The position numbers and the translations under genes were made by a program. The notes under the pieces are model-generated. The model saw nothing but the letters and a program-made list of their open reading frames with translations, did not search any database and was not told the DNA's origin. Positions 1 to 10,117 of a DNA stretch of 37,363 nt are shown in pieces; the stretch's first letter is position 1, and each line of letters starts with the position of its first letter. This stretch comes from Aquabacterium sp. (GTDB lineage: Bacteria > Pseudomonadota > Gammaproteobacteria > Burkholderiales > Burkholderiaceae_C). The stretch lies in NCBI RefSeq assembly GCF_021768455.1, contig NZ_JAIZVX010000020.1:1-37363 (forward strand), in the 5' to 3' direction.

Positions 1-25
1 AAAAAAGCAGCCCGAAGGCTGCTTT
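1..25 (-). terminator. Intrinsic terminator after the phosphoribosyltransferase gene
   Basis: Read on the minus strand this is a 9-bp perfect stem (AAAGCAGCC / GGCTGCTTT) closed by a TTCG tetraloop and followed by further T residues. It lies about 40 bases past the stop of the phosphoribosyltransferase gene and so marks the end of the long minus-strand run. The run of A at positions 1-6 would also give some activity on the plus strand. Confidence 0.85.
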
Positions 26-63
26 GTTGGGGGCGCCCTCACGATCGGCGTCAGAAATCGGCG

Positions 64-585
64 TCAGACCTTGTAGCGCTTGAGCAGCGCGTCTGGACGC
101 AGGTTGTCGTATTCCTCAAACGGCTGGTGGATCCAGGGGCTCGTGGGCAGGTTCTCCACGTGGTATTCCGGCGTGTAGGTCGAGACGCCCTTCACCCAGA
201 TCACCGCTGAACGCAGTTCGGAAATGGCCGGCATGCTGCGCAAGCGGTCCACCACGGCGCGCAGGGTCACCCCCGAATCGGCCAGGTCGTCAACCAGCAG
301 CACGCGGCCAGCCAGTTCGCCCTTGGGCATGGTGATGTACTTCGCCATGTCCAAGCGGCCTTGCAGGGTGCCACCGTCGTCGCGGTAGGAGCTGGTCGAC
401 ATGATGCCCAGCGGCTTGTCGAAGATGCGCGAAAGCACATCACCTGGGCGCATGCCGCCCCGAGCCAGACACAGGATCTGGTCAAACTCCCAACCGGAAG
501 CGTGAACCTTCAGGGCCAGTCGCTCGATGAGCTGGTGGTACTCCTCCCAGGACACATAAAGGTGTTTGCCGTCGTCGGTGAGCAT
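64..585 (-). CDS. Phosphoribosyltransferase (type I PRT fold)
   Basis: A 173-residue cytoplasmic protein. The PRPP-binding signature of type I phosphoribosyltransferases is visible at about residues 95-108 (VLLVDDLADSGVTL, with the acidic pair and the small-residue PRPP loop). A conserved CLARGGMRPG segment lies near residues 39-48. It resembles xanthine/hypoxanthine-type purine salvage PRTs, but the base it uses cannot be read from the sequence. I chose the ATG at 583-585 because GAGG lies 7 bases upstream; an in-frame start at 639 would add 18 residues with no matching signal. It is the last gene of the run, 65 bases after purA, and a terminator follows. The pairing with purA suggests a purine role, which is inference. 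Confidence 0.85.
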   Translation of the reverse strand: MLTDDGKHLYVSWEEYHQLIERLALKVHASGWEFDQILCLARGGMRPGDVLSRIFDKPLGIMSTSSYRDDGGTLQGRLDMAKYITMPKGELAGRVLLVDDLADSGVTLRAVVDRLRSMPAISELRSAVIWVKGVSTYTPEYHVENLPTSPWIHQPFEEYDNLRPDALLKRYKV

Positions 586-650
586 GTTCAAGCCTCGGGG
601 TATCAGGTCAGATGGGGGGTGGGGGGCGTGGTGTGCCAAAAGATGCCTGC

Positions 651-2045
<1,395 letters not shown>

Positions 2046-3239
2046 TCAGAGCGCGCGCACCGCCCAGCGTCCATCGACCAACGCGAGTTCGCGATCGCAG
2101 TCGAATTCCTGGACGTCGTGTTCATGTCCGGGCAGCACGCACACCACGGTGTGGCCCTGCCCTCTCAAGTCGCGCACAGCCTGGCGCAAGGCGGGGTCTT
2201 CACCCCAAGGTGCACGGACGGCCGAGCGCACGGCCAAGCCAATGCGCGCAGCCAGTACTTCGGCCAAGATCTTCAGATCGAGGCTGAAGCCGACGGCGGG
2301 ACGGCGGCGGCCGAACACGGCCCCCACCTCGTCGTAACGGCCGCCACGGACCAGGGCGTCCACATGCCCAGCACCGTAAACGGCAAAGCGGGTGCCGCTG
2401 TAATAAGCGTAGCCGCTGAAATCGGACAGATCGAAGCCGACACGGACTTCGGGTTGCGAGCTGCGGAGGTGTCCAGCCAGCCAAGCCAGGTCGTTCAGGG
2501 CGGCATCGACCAGAGGATGGGCGGGCAGCGCCTCACGGGCCTTGGCCAGCACCTCGTCGCCCCCAAACAGCGTCGTCAAGCCCGTGAGCACCTCGGCTGC
2601 CTGAGGCACAGCCGCCAAAGCGCCCTGCCCTGCCAGTTCGCGCAGCACGGCCACATCCTTGTTGGTGAGGGCTGCCACGATGGCCAGACGGGTGGCCTTG
2701 TCGAGCTGGGGCACGCCCAGGCCGGCCAGGACACCGTCGACCAGACGGACGTCGGCCAGGTCCATGACCAGGTCGTTCAGGCCACAGGCCAGCAGGCCCT
2801 GCAAGGACAGTTCGGTGGCCTCGAGGTCGGCTTCCAGGCCAGCGTGGCCATAGATCTCGGCGCCCAGTTGCAGCGGCTCACGGCTGGCGTGCGGGCTGGC
2901 GGGGCGGGTGTGCAGCACAGGGCCGCAATAGGCCAGACGGGTGACGCCCTGCCGGTTGAGCAAGTGGGCATCGATGCGTGCCACCTGGGGGGTGGCATCA
3001 GCGCGCACGCCCAGGGTCCGCCCGCTCAGCTGGTCCACCAGCTTGAAGGTCTTGAGGTCCAGCGCATGGCCGGTGCCCGACAGAAGCGACTCGATGTGCT
3101 CCAGCAGGGGCGGCATGACCAGTTCGTAGCCGTAGCTGCGCGCGGCATCCAGCCAGATGCGGCGCAACTCTTCCACGCGTCGAGCCTGCGCAGGCAAGAC
3201 GTCGGCAATGTGCTCTGGCAACAGCCAAGCAGACGACAT
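2046..3239 (-). CDS. hisZ: ATP phosphoribosyltransferase regulatory subunit
   Basis: HisZ is a class II aminoacyl-tRNA-synthetase-like protein without charging activity. It assembles with the short form of HisG and makes the first enzyme of histidine biosynthesis active and feedback-regulated. The 397-residue protein begins with the HisRS-like segment [20 protein letters not shown], followed by the motif-1 region [16 protein letters not shown]. The motif-2 region has [14 protein letters not shown], and a later segment reads [15 protein letters not shown]. It lacks the histidine-specific motifs and anticodon domain of true HisRS, which is encoded separately here (hisS). hisG is not in the window. 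The ATG at 3239 has no clear Shine-Dalgarno, but a promoter-like sequence lies at 3269-3297. Confidence 0.93.
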   Translation of the reverse strand: MSSAWLLPEHIADVLPAQARRVEELRRIWLDAARSYGYELVMPPLLEHIESLLSGTGHALDLKTFKLVDQLSGRTLGVRADATPQVARIDAHLLNRQGVTRLAYCGPVLHTRPASPHASREPLQLGAEIYGHAGLEADLEATELSLQGLLACGLNDLVMDLADVRLVDGVLAGLGVPQLDKATRLAIVAALTNKDVAVLRELAGQGALAAVPQAAEVLTGLTTLFGGDEVLAKAREALPAHPLVDAALNDLAWLAGHLRSSQPEVRVGFDLSDFSGYAYYSGTRFAVYGAGHVDALVRGGRYDEVGAVFGRRRPAVGFSLDLKILAEVLAARIGLAVRSAVRAPWGEDPALRQAVRDLRGQGHTVVCVLPGHEHDVQEFDCDRELALVDGRWAVRAL

Positions 3240-3268
3240 AAGGAAACGGGTGGGGGGTTAAAAACAGG

Positions 3269-3297
3269 ATTCTACCGGGGCTTCGGGCCACTTTGAC
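3269..3297 (-). promoter_or_regulatory. Candidate sigma70 promoter of hisZ-purA with inverted repeat
   Basis: On the minus strand a -10 of TAGAAT (3269-3274) is preceded, after exactly 17 bases, by a weak -35 of GTCAAA (3292-3297). Transcription would start about 23 bases before the hisZ ATG. A perfect inverted repeat, CACTTTG-N5-CAAAGTG (3289-3307), overlaps the -35 and could be an operator or a hairpin. The -10 is good and the -35 is poor. Confidence 0.45.
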
Positions 3298-3322
3298 GGA
3301 CAAAGTGCCAAGACCGGGCAAA

Positions 3323-3342
3323 CACAGGGTCCGGACCCCGTG
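3323..3342 (-). terminator. Possible weak terminator after the DUF2065 gene
   Basis: Read on the minus strand, CACGGGGT and its partner ACCCTGTG form an 8-bp stem (one G-U pair) with a CCGG loop, followed only by TTT. It sits between the DUF2065 stop and the candidate hisZ promoter. The short T-run makes complete termination doubtful; attenuation between the hfq-hfl genes and hisZ-purA is the likely effect. Confidence 0.35.
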
Positions 3343-3365
3343 AAACAGGGCCCGACAAAGGGCGT

Positions 3366-3560
3366 TCAGCGCAGGGCCTGAACCACCCAGATCAGGAGGA
3401 GGCCCACCACCATGCTGGCCAGACCCGCCAAGCGGATCTGCTGGTCGGTCAGCTGCAGCAGTTGCTCAAACACCCGACGCCAGGCGGTCGGGTTGAGCGC
3501 CGGCATCAGGCCCTCACAGATGAGCAGGAGCCCGCAAGCGAGCCAAAGGGCCTCTGACAT
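3366..3560 (-). CDS. DUF2065 small membrane protein (YjeT-like)
   Basis: A 64-residue protein with two hydrophobic segments: about residues 4-22, and 44-61 (LAGLASMVVGLLLIWVV). A short polar stretch between them contains NPTAWRRVFEQLLQL. Size, topology and this motif match DUF2065, whose Escherichia coli member YjeT lies beside hflC and purA in the same order. The start is 15 bases past the hflC stop, so the two are surely co-transcribed. Its function is unknown; the fixed position next to HflC suggests a role at the inner membrane linked to HflKC, which is inference. Confidence 0.9.
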   Translation of the reverse strand: MSEALWLACGLLLICEGLMPALNPTAWRRVFEQLLQLTDQQIRLAGLASMVVGLLLIWVVQALR

Positions 3561-3575
3561 CGGGCGCGATCCGGC

Positions 3576-4469
3576 TCACTTCTTGGACGGCGCCGCCGAA
3601 GCCGAACCGGCTCCGCGCATGGTCTTGAAGAAATCGTTGTTCTGGTCGAGGACCATCACGTCCGATTTGCTGCGGAAGGTGGCACGGTAGGCTTCGAGGC
3701 TGCGATAGAACTGCGCAAACTGCGGGTCCTTGCCGAACGAATCGGCATACAGAGCAGACGCCTTGGCATCGCCTTCGCCCTTGAGTTTCTGGGCATCACG
3801 GTAGGCCTCGGCCACGATGATTTCGCGCTGGCGGTCGGCATCGGCGCGGATCTTCTCACCTTCGGCACCGCCGGTGGAGCGCAGTTCGTTGGCCACGCGC
3901 TTGCGCTCGGACTCCATGCGGCGGTAGACCGACTCGGTGATGTTGGCGGCGAAGTCGACGCGCTTGATGCGGACGTCCACCACTTCGATGCCGAAGGACT
4001 TGGCATCATCACCCAGGCGACGGATCACGCCCTGCATCACCTTCTCGCGCTCGGCAGACAGCATGGCGCCCACGGTGCGCTTGGTCACTTCTTCGTTGAG
4101 CGCGGCCTGAACGATGGGGGTCAGGCGGTTTTCAGCGTTGCGGATGTCCACGCCGTTGTTGCGGATGAACTGTTTGGGCTCGGTCACACGCCACTTGACG
4201 AGCCAGTCGATGACCAGGCTTTTCTTTTCGGCGGTGAAGATGGGGCGCGACTCGGGGCTGTCCAGTGTCTGGATGCGACGATCCAAAAAGACCACGTTCT
4301 GCAGCGGTGCCGGCAACTTGAGCTTCAAGCCCGGCTCACTGATGACCTCCTTGATCTCGCCCAGGGCATAGACCACGGCGAACTGGCGCTGGTCCACCAC
4401 GAACAAGGTGGAGGCCGCGAGGATGATGGCCAGCAATACGCCGACCAGGATGGTGCCAATGCGATTCAT
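3576..4469 (-). CDS. hflC: HflC, subunit of the HflKC regulator of FtsH protease
   Basis: HflC is an SPFH/prohibitin-family inner-membrane protein that forms a large periplasmic cage with HflK around the FtsH protease. The 297-residue sequence has one N-terminal membrane helix (about residues 6-24, ILVGVLLAIILAASTLFVV). The SPFH domain follows, with VDQRQFAVVYALGEI and DVRIKRVDF, then a long charged helix rich in Ala, Glu and Arg (about 185-245). Length and architecture are normal for the family. It follows hflK by 36 bases. The last ten or so residues are Ala/Ser/Lys-rich and probably disordered. Confidence 0.96.
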   Translation of the reverse strand: MNRIGTILVGVLLAIILAASTLFVVDQRQFAVVYALGEIKEVISEPGLKLKLPAPLQNVVFLDRRIQTLDSPESRPIFTAEKKSLVIDWLVKWRVTEPKQFIRNNGVDIRNAENRLTPIVQAALNEEVTKRTVGAMLSAEREKVMQGVIRRLGDDAKSFGIEVVDVRIKRVDFAANITESVYRRMESERKRVANELRSTGGAEGEKIRADADRQREIIVAEAYRDAQKLKGEGDAKASALYADSFGKDPQFAQFYRSLEAYRATFRSKSDVMVLDQNNDFFKTMRGAGSASAAPSKK

Positions 4470-4505
4470 GTCTGATTCCTTGCCTGTCCTGCTGTGTCGT
4501 CGGCT

Positions 4506-5879
4506 TCAGCGTGCGTCGCGCTCGCGGCCACGCAGGCCATCGCGGGAACGCACGTCTTGCGAGACGGCTGCGGGCACCGACGGCGCGGTGGGCGACTCGG
4601 TGGCGGCACCACCGTTGGCGGCAGCTGGCGCCGAAGCGGCCGGAGCCACCGCGGTGCTGCCGTTGCTCAACTGCATGATCTTGTCGAGCGGCAGGTAGAG
4701 CATGTTGTTGCCCTGGCGCGCATCCACCATCACCTTGGTCACATTGCTGTAGACCTGCTGCATGGTGTCGATGTAGAGGCGGTCACGGGTGACCGCTGGC
4801 GCCTTCTGGTACTCGGCCAGCACGGCCTTGAATCGCTGGGCATCGCCTTCAGCCTGGGCCACCACGCGGGCAGCGTAGCCGGCGGCCTCTTCACGCAAGC
4901 GCGCCGCGGTACCCTGGGCCTTGGGGATCACGTCATTGGCGTAGGCCTGGCCTTCGTTCTTGAGTCGCTCGCGGTCGGCGCCGGCCTTGAACGCATCGTC
5001 GAATGCCGCCTGCACCTGCTCGGGCGCCTGGACACTCTGCACGTTGACGTTGGCCACCTGCACGCCGGCCTTGAGCTTGTTCAGCTGATTCTGGATGGAC
5101 TTGACCAGGTCGGTGGCGATGGCATCGCGCTGCTCGTAGAGCACCGAGTCCATGGTGCTGCTGCCGACGATCTCGCGCACGGCCGATTCGGCCGCCTGGA
5201 GCACGGCCTCGTCGGAGCTGCGGTTCTCGAACAGGTACTGGCGGGCATCGGCCAGGCGGTACTGAACGGTGAAGCGGATGTCGACGATGTTCTCGTCACG
5301 GGTGAGCATGGACGAGTCGCGCAGGCCTGTGGCCTGCATCACCGAGTTGCTGCCCACATCGATGGAGCGCAGCTGCGTGACGTTGACCACTTCGTGACTC
5401 TGGAAGGGGTACGGCGCCCGCCACTGGAACCCGGCGTCAACGGTGTGGCTGAAGCGTCCAAAAGACATCACCACGGCCTGCTGGCCTTCCTGGACGATGA
5501 AGAAGCCGCTGCCCAGCCAGATCAGGGCCACCAGGCCGACGATGAGGCCGACACCGATGCCGGCACCGGTCGGATCCGGCGTGATGTTGCCGCCAGGGCC
5601 ATCGTTGCCACCGCCCTTGCCACCATTGAACATGCCGCTGAGTTTGCGGTTGAAGTCGCGCCAGAGTTCGTCGAGGTCGGGCGGGCCGTCATTGCGCTCA
5701 TTGAGCAGCACCTGCGCGGAAGGCTGCCCGGGCAGCGCACTGCGCAGGACCTGGGCGCACATCCACAGACCGCGGTACAGGCCACCGGCCACGAGGCGGG
5801 CCGCTGCGGACACTGCGCCCATCGCCCATTGCGCTTGACGGGCAGGCCCACGGCCTGCTTGCAGGGTTTGCATGTTCAT
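4506..5879 (-). CDS. hflK: HflK, subunit of the HflKC regulator of FtsH protease, with extended N-terminus
   Basis: HflK pairs with HflC. The conserved cytoplasmic motif GPPDLDELWRDFNRKL lies at about residues 65-80, then a Gly-rich linker, one membrane helix (about 106-128) and the SPFH domain beginning FIVQEGQQAVVMSFGRF. The C-terminus is an Ala/Pro/Thr-rich tail. What is odd is the 60 or so residues before GPPDLDEL, which are Ala/Arg-rich with several hydrophobic stretches; many HflK proteins have a shorter polar lead there. The ATG at 5879 is 2 bases from the hflX stop and lacks a clear ribosome binding site; a second ATG lies at 5873. A GTG at 5711 would remove the extension but would leave a 170-base gap. 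Confidence 0.93.
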   Translation of the reverse strand: MNMQTLQAGRGPARQAQWAMGAVSAAARLVAGGLYRGLWMCAQVLRSALPGQPSAQVLLNERNDGPPDLDELWRDFNRKLSGMFNGGKGGGNDGPGGNITPDPTGAGIGVGLIVGLVALIWLGSGFFIVQEGQQAVVMSFGRFSHTVDAGFQWRAPYPFQSHEVVNVTQLRSIDVGSNSVMQATGLRDSSMLTRDENIVDIRFTVQYRLADARQYLFENRSSDEAVLQAAESAVREIVGSSTMDSVLYEQRDAIATDLVKSIQNQLNKLKAGVQVANVNVQSVQAPEQVQAAFDDAFKAGADRERLKNEGQAYANDVIPKAQGTAARLREEAAGYAARVVAQAEGDAQRFKAVLAEYQKAPAVTRDRLYIDTMQQVYSNVTKVMVDARQGNNMLYLPLDKIMQLSNGSTAVAPAASAPAAANGGAATESPTAPSVPAAVSQDVRSRDGLRGRERDAR

Positions 5880-5881
5880 GT

Positions 5882-7126
5882 TCAGTGTGTCGGGTAGTCG
5901 GGGTCCGCCAACGAGGACGGGGCCACATCGATGGCATTGTGCACGGCGAAACGTGGGTCGACCGCACCCTTGTCGGAGGCGTCGTCACCCAGGCCATGCA
6001 AAGCCGCTTCAGAGAGCACTTCGCGCAACACATCCAGGCCTTCACCGGTGAGCGCGCTGACAAAAACCCGGATGCAACGGCGCCCGGAAGGCAGTTCGTA
6101 CACATCACGGTGGTGATAGGGCTGCTGGTGTGTCTCCAGCGTGTCGCACTTGTTGAACACCAGCACCTGAGGCAATTCGCCGGCGCCGATGCTGTCGAGC
6201 ACACGCAGCACCTCGTCAACCTGTTCCAGCAGGACGGGACTGGCGGCGTCGACCACATGCAGCAGCACGTCTGCCTCGGCCGCTTCCTGCAAGGTGGCGG
6301 CAAACGAAGCCACCAGGCTGTGCGGCAGGTCGCGGATGAAGCCGACCGTGTCGGACAAGGTGACACTGCGCTGCGCCTGAGCCAGGTAGAGCTGGCGCGT
6401 GGTGGTGTCGAGCGTGGCGAAGAGCTGGTCGGCCGCGTAGGTGCCGGCCTTGGTCATGGCGTTGAACAGCGTCGACTTGCCGGCGTTGGTGTAGCCCACC
6501 AGCGACGCACGGAAGGTACCTGCCCGCTCTCGCGAACGGCGCTGGGTGTTGCGCTGTTTCTTGACCTTGGCCAGACGCTCCTTGAGCGACTTGATCTTCA
6601 TCTCGATCATGCGGCGGTCAAGTTCGATCTGGGTTTCACCCGGACCACCGCGCAGACCCACCCCGCCGCGTTGGCGCTCCAGGTGAGACCAGCGGCGCAC
6701 GAGGCGGGTCGACAGGTATTCCAGGCGTGCCAGTTCGACCTGCAACTTGCCTTCGTGGCTACGGGCGCGGGCGCCGAAGATCTCGAGGATCAGGCCAGTG
6801 CGGTCAAGCACCTCGACGCCCAGATGACGCTCGAGGTTGCGCTGTTGCGCAGGCGACAACGCCTGGTCGAAGATGACACCGTGGGCCTGGTAGAGGGCAA
6901 CGATGGACTTGATTTCGTCGGCCTTGCCTGATCCCACAAAAAAGGCGGGATCGGGGGCGCGGCGCTTGGCCGTGACCTTGGCGACGGCATGATCCCCTGC
7001 CGATTCGGCCAGGAGAGCGAGTTCGTCAAGGGTGGGATCGAAGGACGATCCGGGGCCGAAATCCACCCCGACCAGCACGACCCGGGGGGCCTCGGCAGGA
7101 TGCTGCACAGACGGTGATGGGCTCAA
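5882..7126 (-). CDS. hflX: GTPase HflX (ribosome-associated)
   Basis: HflX is a ribosome-splitting GTPase used in heat stress. The N-terminal HflX domain covers about residues 15-190 and includes the Gly-rich GGVGLRGGPGETQIELDRR, followed by a helical coiled segment (KSLKERLAKVKKQR). The GTPase domain has the P-loop LVGYTNAGKST, LFATLDTT, DTVGFIRDLP and the NKCD specificity motif. The 414-residue length is typical. The first in-frame start is a TTG at 7126 with no clear Shine-Dalgarno; a GTG at 7108 is an alternative that would trim six residues. hfq lies 55 bases upstream and hflK directly downstream, the same hfq-hflX-hflK-hflC order as in Escherichia coli. Confidence 0.94.
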   Translation of the reverse strand: MSPSPSVQHPAEAPRVVLVGVDFGPGSSFDPTLDELALLAESAGDHAVAKVTAKRRAPDPAFFVGSGKADEIKSIVALYQAHGVIFDQALSPAQQRNLERHLGVEVLDRTGLILEIFGARARSHEGKLQVELARLEYLSTRLVRRWSHLERQRGGVGLRGGPGETQIELDRRMIEMKIKSLKERLAKVKKQRNTQRRSRERAGTFRASLVGYTNAGKSTLFNAMTKAGTYAADQLFATLDTTTRQLYLAQAQRSVTLSDTVGFIRDLPHSLVASFAATLQEAAEADVLLHVVDAASPVLLEQVDEVLRVLDSIGAGELPQVLVFNKCDTLETHQQPYHHRDVYELPSGRRCIRVFVSALTGEGLDVLREVLSEAALHGLGDDASDKGAVDPRFAVHNAIDVAPSSLADPDYPTH

Positions 7127-7181
7127 GGCGTCAGGGCTTCGGGTCGGCTGATGGGGTGGGCTTGATCGGTCAAGGGACAGA

Positions 7182-7421
7182 TCAGGCTTCGGGGGTTTCG
7201 GTCGCGTGGAAATTCACGGCACGACCCGGCACGACGGTAGAGATCGCGTGCTTGTAAACCATTTGCGTGACGGTGTTGCGCAGCAACACGACGTACTGGT
7301 CGAAGGACTCGATGTGCCCTTGCAGCTTGATGCCGTTGACCAGGTAAATGGACACCGGCACATGCTCTCTGCGCAGAAGGTTCAGGAAGGGGTCTTGTAG
7401 GAGTTGCCCTTTGTTGCTCAC
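7182..7421 (-). CDS. hfq: RNA chaperone Hfq
   Basis: Hfq forms a hexameric ring that anneals small RNAs to mRNAs. The 79-residue protein contains the Sm1 motif region ([21 protein letters not shown]), [17 protein letters not shown] and the Sm2 signature [10 protein letters not shown]. The tail is short, as is usual in betaproteobacteria. The start is the GTG at 7419-7421: GGAG lies 6 bases upstream, and the protein then begins with the family-typical [11 protein letters not shown]. An ATG at 7457 would add 12 residues not expected in Hfq. A weak promoter may lie in the 127 bases after der (TGTTAAGGT, resembling an extended -10), which would give hfq its own expression. Confidence 0.97.
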   Translation of the reverse strand: MSNKGQLLQDPFLNLLRREHVPVSIYLVNGIKLQGHIESFDQYVVLLRNTVTQMVYKHAISTVVPGRAVNFHATETPEA

Positions 7422-7548
7422 GATATGCTCCGTGTTGGAAAGTTTCGGATTTGCCACCTTAACACAAGCGCCGACCGATCAGTCCGCAAGGTTTTGTGAA
7501 GGATGGCGGATGCAGCGGAGGGCCGCTGCGCCTGGGGCCCGACGGGCC

Positions 7549-8889
7549 TCATTCCTTGTCGGCGAAAGGGTTCGACGACGATTTGGTCTGGATGCGAAGG
7601 GGCGTACCGGTGAGCTTGAAATGCTCGCGGAAACGGCCTTCGAGGAAGCGCTTGTAGGACTCGCTGAGGTGCTCCAGCGAGTTGCCATGGATGATGATGA
7701 CCGGCGGGTTCTGGCCGCCCTGGTGGGCATAGCGTAGCTTGGGACGGAAGGCCCCTGCCCGCTTGGGCTGCTGGAACTCCACCGCCTCCTGAACGAGGCG
7801 AGTGAGCACCGGCGTCGGCATCTTGCAGGTGGCCGAGTTCCAGGCCGCGGCAATGGACTTCCACAGCGGGCCCAGACCCTGGCGCTTGATGGCCGAGATG
7901 TGGAGCACCGGCGCGAATTTCAGGAACGCCAGGCGCGTCTCGATGGAACGCTGCAGCATCTCGCGCTGGTAGCTGTCGACGGCGTCCCATTTGTTGACGG
8001 CGATGACCACGGCGCGGCCGGACTCGAGCACGAAACCGGCGATGTGTGCGTCCTGCTCGGTGACCCCCTGGGTGGCGTCCACCAGCAGCAGCACGACGTT
8101 GGCGTCAGAGATGGCCTGCAGGGTCTTGACCACCGAGAACTTTTCGATCGCCTCGAACACGCGACCCTTGCGGCGCAAACCAGCGGTGTCGATCAGCTCG
8201 AAACGCTGGCCGTCGCGTTCGAAGGGCACGCTGATGGCGTCACGGGTGGTGCCGGGCATGTCGAAGGCCACCAAGCGCTCTTCTCCCAGCCAGGTGTTGA
8301 TCAGGGTCGACTTGCCCACGTTGGGGCGACCGGCCACGGCCAGGCGAATCGGGCGATCCGGGTCGTCGATCGGGTCTTCGTCTTCGTCGATGCCGGCAAA
8401 GAAGTCGTCCAGCGCCATGTCCAGCAGGCTGCGGATGCCCTGGCCATGGGCCGATGAGATAGGGATGGGCTCACCGATCCCGAGCTCGTAGAACTCGGCC
8501 AACTGGGGGCCGTCCTGCATGCCTTCGGCCTTGTTGGCGGCCAGCAGCACCTTCTTGTTGGTGGTGCGCAGGTAGCGGGCGATGTCGTGGTCCTGGGCCG
8601 AGAGGCCGTTGCGGACATCGACCACGAAGATCACGGCATCGGCTTCGGCAACCGCCTGGCGGGTCTGCTTGGCCATCTCCTTGAAGATGCCTTCGGTGCA
8701 GTCGGGCTCGAAGCCACCGGTGTCGATGGCAATGAATTCGCGGCTGCCCGCGCGGCCTTCACCGTAGTGGCGGTCACGGGTGAGGCCAGCGAAGTCGGCC
8801 ACGATGGCATCGCGGCTCTTGGTCAGGCGGTTGAACAACGTCGATTTGCCGACGTTGGGTCGTCCGACCAGCGCAATGACAGGTTTCAT
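7549..8889 (-). CDS. der: Ribosome biogenesis GTPase Der (EngA)
   Basis: Der has two tandem GTPase domains and acts in 50S subunit maturation. Both P-loops read GRPNVGKST (about residues 8-16 and 187-195). Each domain has its own switch ([17 protein letters not shown]) and base-specificity motif (NKAEG, NKWD). An acidic linker, [11 protein letters not shown], separates them. The C-terminal KH-like domain ends with the polar tail [10 protein letters not shown]. The 446-residue length is typical. It follows bamB by 21 bases; the yfgM-bamB-der order is conserved in gammaproteobacteria as well, and Der and BamB are regularly co-transcribed. Confidence 0.97.
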   Translation of the reverse strand: MKPVIALVGRPNVGKSTLFNRLTKSRDAIVADFAGLTRDRHYGEGRAGSREFIAIDTGGFEPDCTEGIFKEMAKQTRQAVAEADAVIFVVDVRNGLSAQDHDIARYLRTTNKKVLLAANKAEGMQDGPQLAEFYELGIGEPIPISSAHGQGIRSLLDMALDDFFAGIDEDEDPIDDPDRPIRLAVAGRPNVGKSTLINTWLGEERLVAFDMPGTTRDAISVPFERDGQRFELIDTAGLRRKGRVFEAIEKFSVVKTLQAISDANVVLLLVDATQGVTEQDAHIAGFVLESGRAVVIAVNKWDAVDSYQREMLQRSIETRLAFLKFAPVLHISAIKRQGLGPLWKSIAAAWNSATCKMPTPVLTRLVQEAVEFQQPKRAGAFRPKLRYAHQGGQNPPVIIIHGNSLEHLSESYKRFLEGRFREHFKLTGTPLRIQTKSSSNPFADKE

Positions 8890-8910
8890 GGGGATCCAGA
8901 TTCAATTCGT

Positions 8911-10068
8911 TCAGTTGGCACGCAGGGCGTAGACGGTGCCCTTGCGTGTGACCACCAGCAGCATGTCGCCGGTGACCACGGGGGCGCCCACCAGGGCGCT
9001 GTCGAGTTCGAGGCGGGCCAGGGTGCGACCATCGCTCAGGGCCAGCAGGTGCAGGTAGCCGTCGCGATCGGCCACGGCCAGGCGGTCACCCAGGATGGCC
9101 GGGGTGCTCAGGCCGCGGTTGGTGAAGCGGTCGACGCGCCACAGCAGGTCGCCATTGGCGGCGCTCCACGCGGTCAGGCGATCGGCACCGTCGGCACCCG
9201 CCACCACGCGCTCGCTGGCGGCCACGCCCTGGGTGCCGGCTTGCGGACGGCTCCAGCGCAAGCTGCCACGGTTGAGTTCGAGGCAGGCCACAGACAACTG
9301 GAAGGCGCGCACGCAGGCTTCGTCGTCCGCACGGGCAATGGGGCCGACCAGGTCAGCGAGGCGTTCGACCTCGTTGGTGCCGCGGGGGGTGCCGATGTTC
9401 ACGTCGAAACGCACGGCGCCCTTGAGCGGATCCAGCCCGACCAGACGGGCACCCTGCCCGACCAGCAAGGTGTCACGGAAGGCCGAGAGGGCTCCGACGG
9501 TTGCCAGGGCCAGGGGTTCACCACCGGGACGCTGGTATTGCCAGAGCCAGCGGCCGTCCTGGGCATCGTAACCACGCACGCTGCGGTCGATCGCCTGCAC
9601 GAACACGCGCTCCCCCGCAACCAACGGCGGAGTGATGACTCGACCGCCCAGGCGTTCGCGCCAGAGCAGCTTGCCCTGATCGAAGGTCAGCAGTTCGTTC
9701 TTGTCGGTGACGACGGCCGCGAAACGACCATCGCTGCCCACGGCAGCGGTGAGGCCATCGCGGGCAGACGCGCGCCAGTTGGTGCGGCCAGTGGCCAGGT
9801 CAAACTGGACAATGTCTCCGTCGGAAGCGGCGGTCGTGACCGTGCCCTTGGCAACAGCCAAAGACACCATGCCGTCCACAGACCCCACTCGCTGGGACCA
9901 GACCGTGCTCAACCGCGCGGTCGGCTTGAGGTCTTCCAGGGGGGCGGGCTTGGGCTTGCTCGAGCCGCAGCCGGCCATCAGCAAGGCCAGGGCGAGACCC
10001 GCCAGCGGCGCCATCAAGCGCGGGGTCAGTGGCCGAGTGGTCGCCAGGGCGGCGCGTTCAACAGTCAT
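8911..10068 (-). CDS. bamB: Outer membrane assembly lipoprotein BamB
   Basis: BamB is a periplasm-facing beta-propeller lipoprotein of the BAM complex, which inserts beta-barrel proteins into the outer membrane. The 385-residue protein has a lipoprotein signal peptide ending in the lipobox LLMAGC (lipidated Cys about residue 34). PQQ-like propeller blades follow, with repeats such as DIVQFDLATGRTNWRAS, GYDAQDGRWLWQY and RLTAWSAANGDLLWR. I chose the ATG at 10068, which has GGAA 7 bases upstream and a basic region before the hydrophobic core. The longer in-frame start at 10140 would overlap yfgM and spoil the signal peptide. It lies between yfgM and der, the conserved place for bamB. Confidence 0.94.
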   Translation of the reverse strand: MTVERAALATTRPLTPRLMAPLAGLALALLMAGCGSSKPKPAPLEDLKPTARLSTVWSQRVGSVDGMVSLAVAKGTVTTAASDGDIVQFDLATGRTNWRASARDGLTAAVGSDGRFAAVVTDKNELLTFDQGKLLWRERLGGRVITPPLVAGERVFVQAIDRSVRGYDAQDGRWLWQYQRPGGEPLALATVGALSAFRDTLLVGQGARLVGLDPLKGAVRFDVNIGTPRGTNEVERLADLVGPIARADDEACVRAFQLSVACLELNRGSLRWSRPQAGTQGVAASERVVAGADGADRLTAWSAANGDLLWRVDRFTNRGLSTPAILGDRLAVADRDGYLHLLALSDGRTLARLELDSALVGAPVVTGDMLLVVTRKGTVYALRAN

Positions 10069-10117
10069 GTGTGCTTCCACGGGTTCTTCAGTGAGATGCC
10101 TCGGTGTCGGGCTGCGC

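Noticed and set aside
612-633. G-rich run (two tracts of six G) as a possible G-quadruplex
   Set aside because: Only two long G-tracts are present and the site is a short intergenic stretch; evidence is too thin.
2046-3239. A second histidyl-tRNA synthetase
   Set aside because: It lacks the histidine-specific motifs and anticodon domain, and its length and position beside purA fit HisZ.
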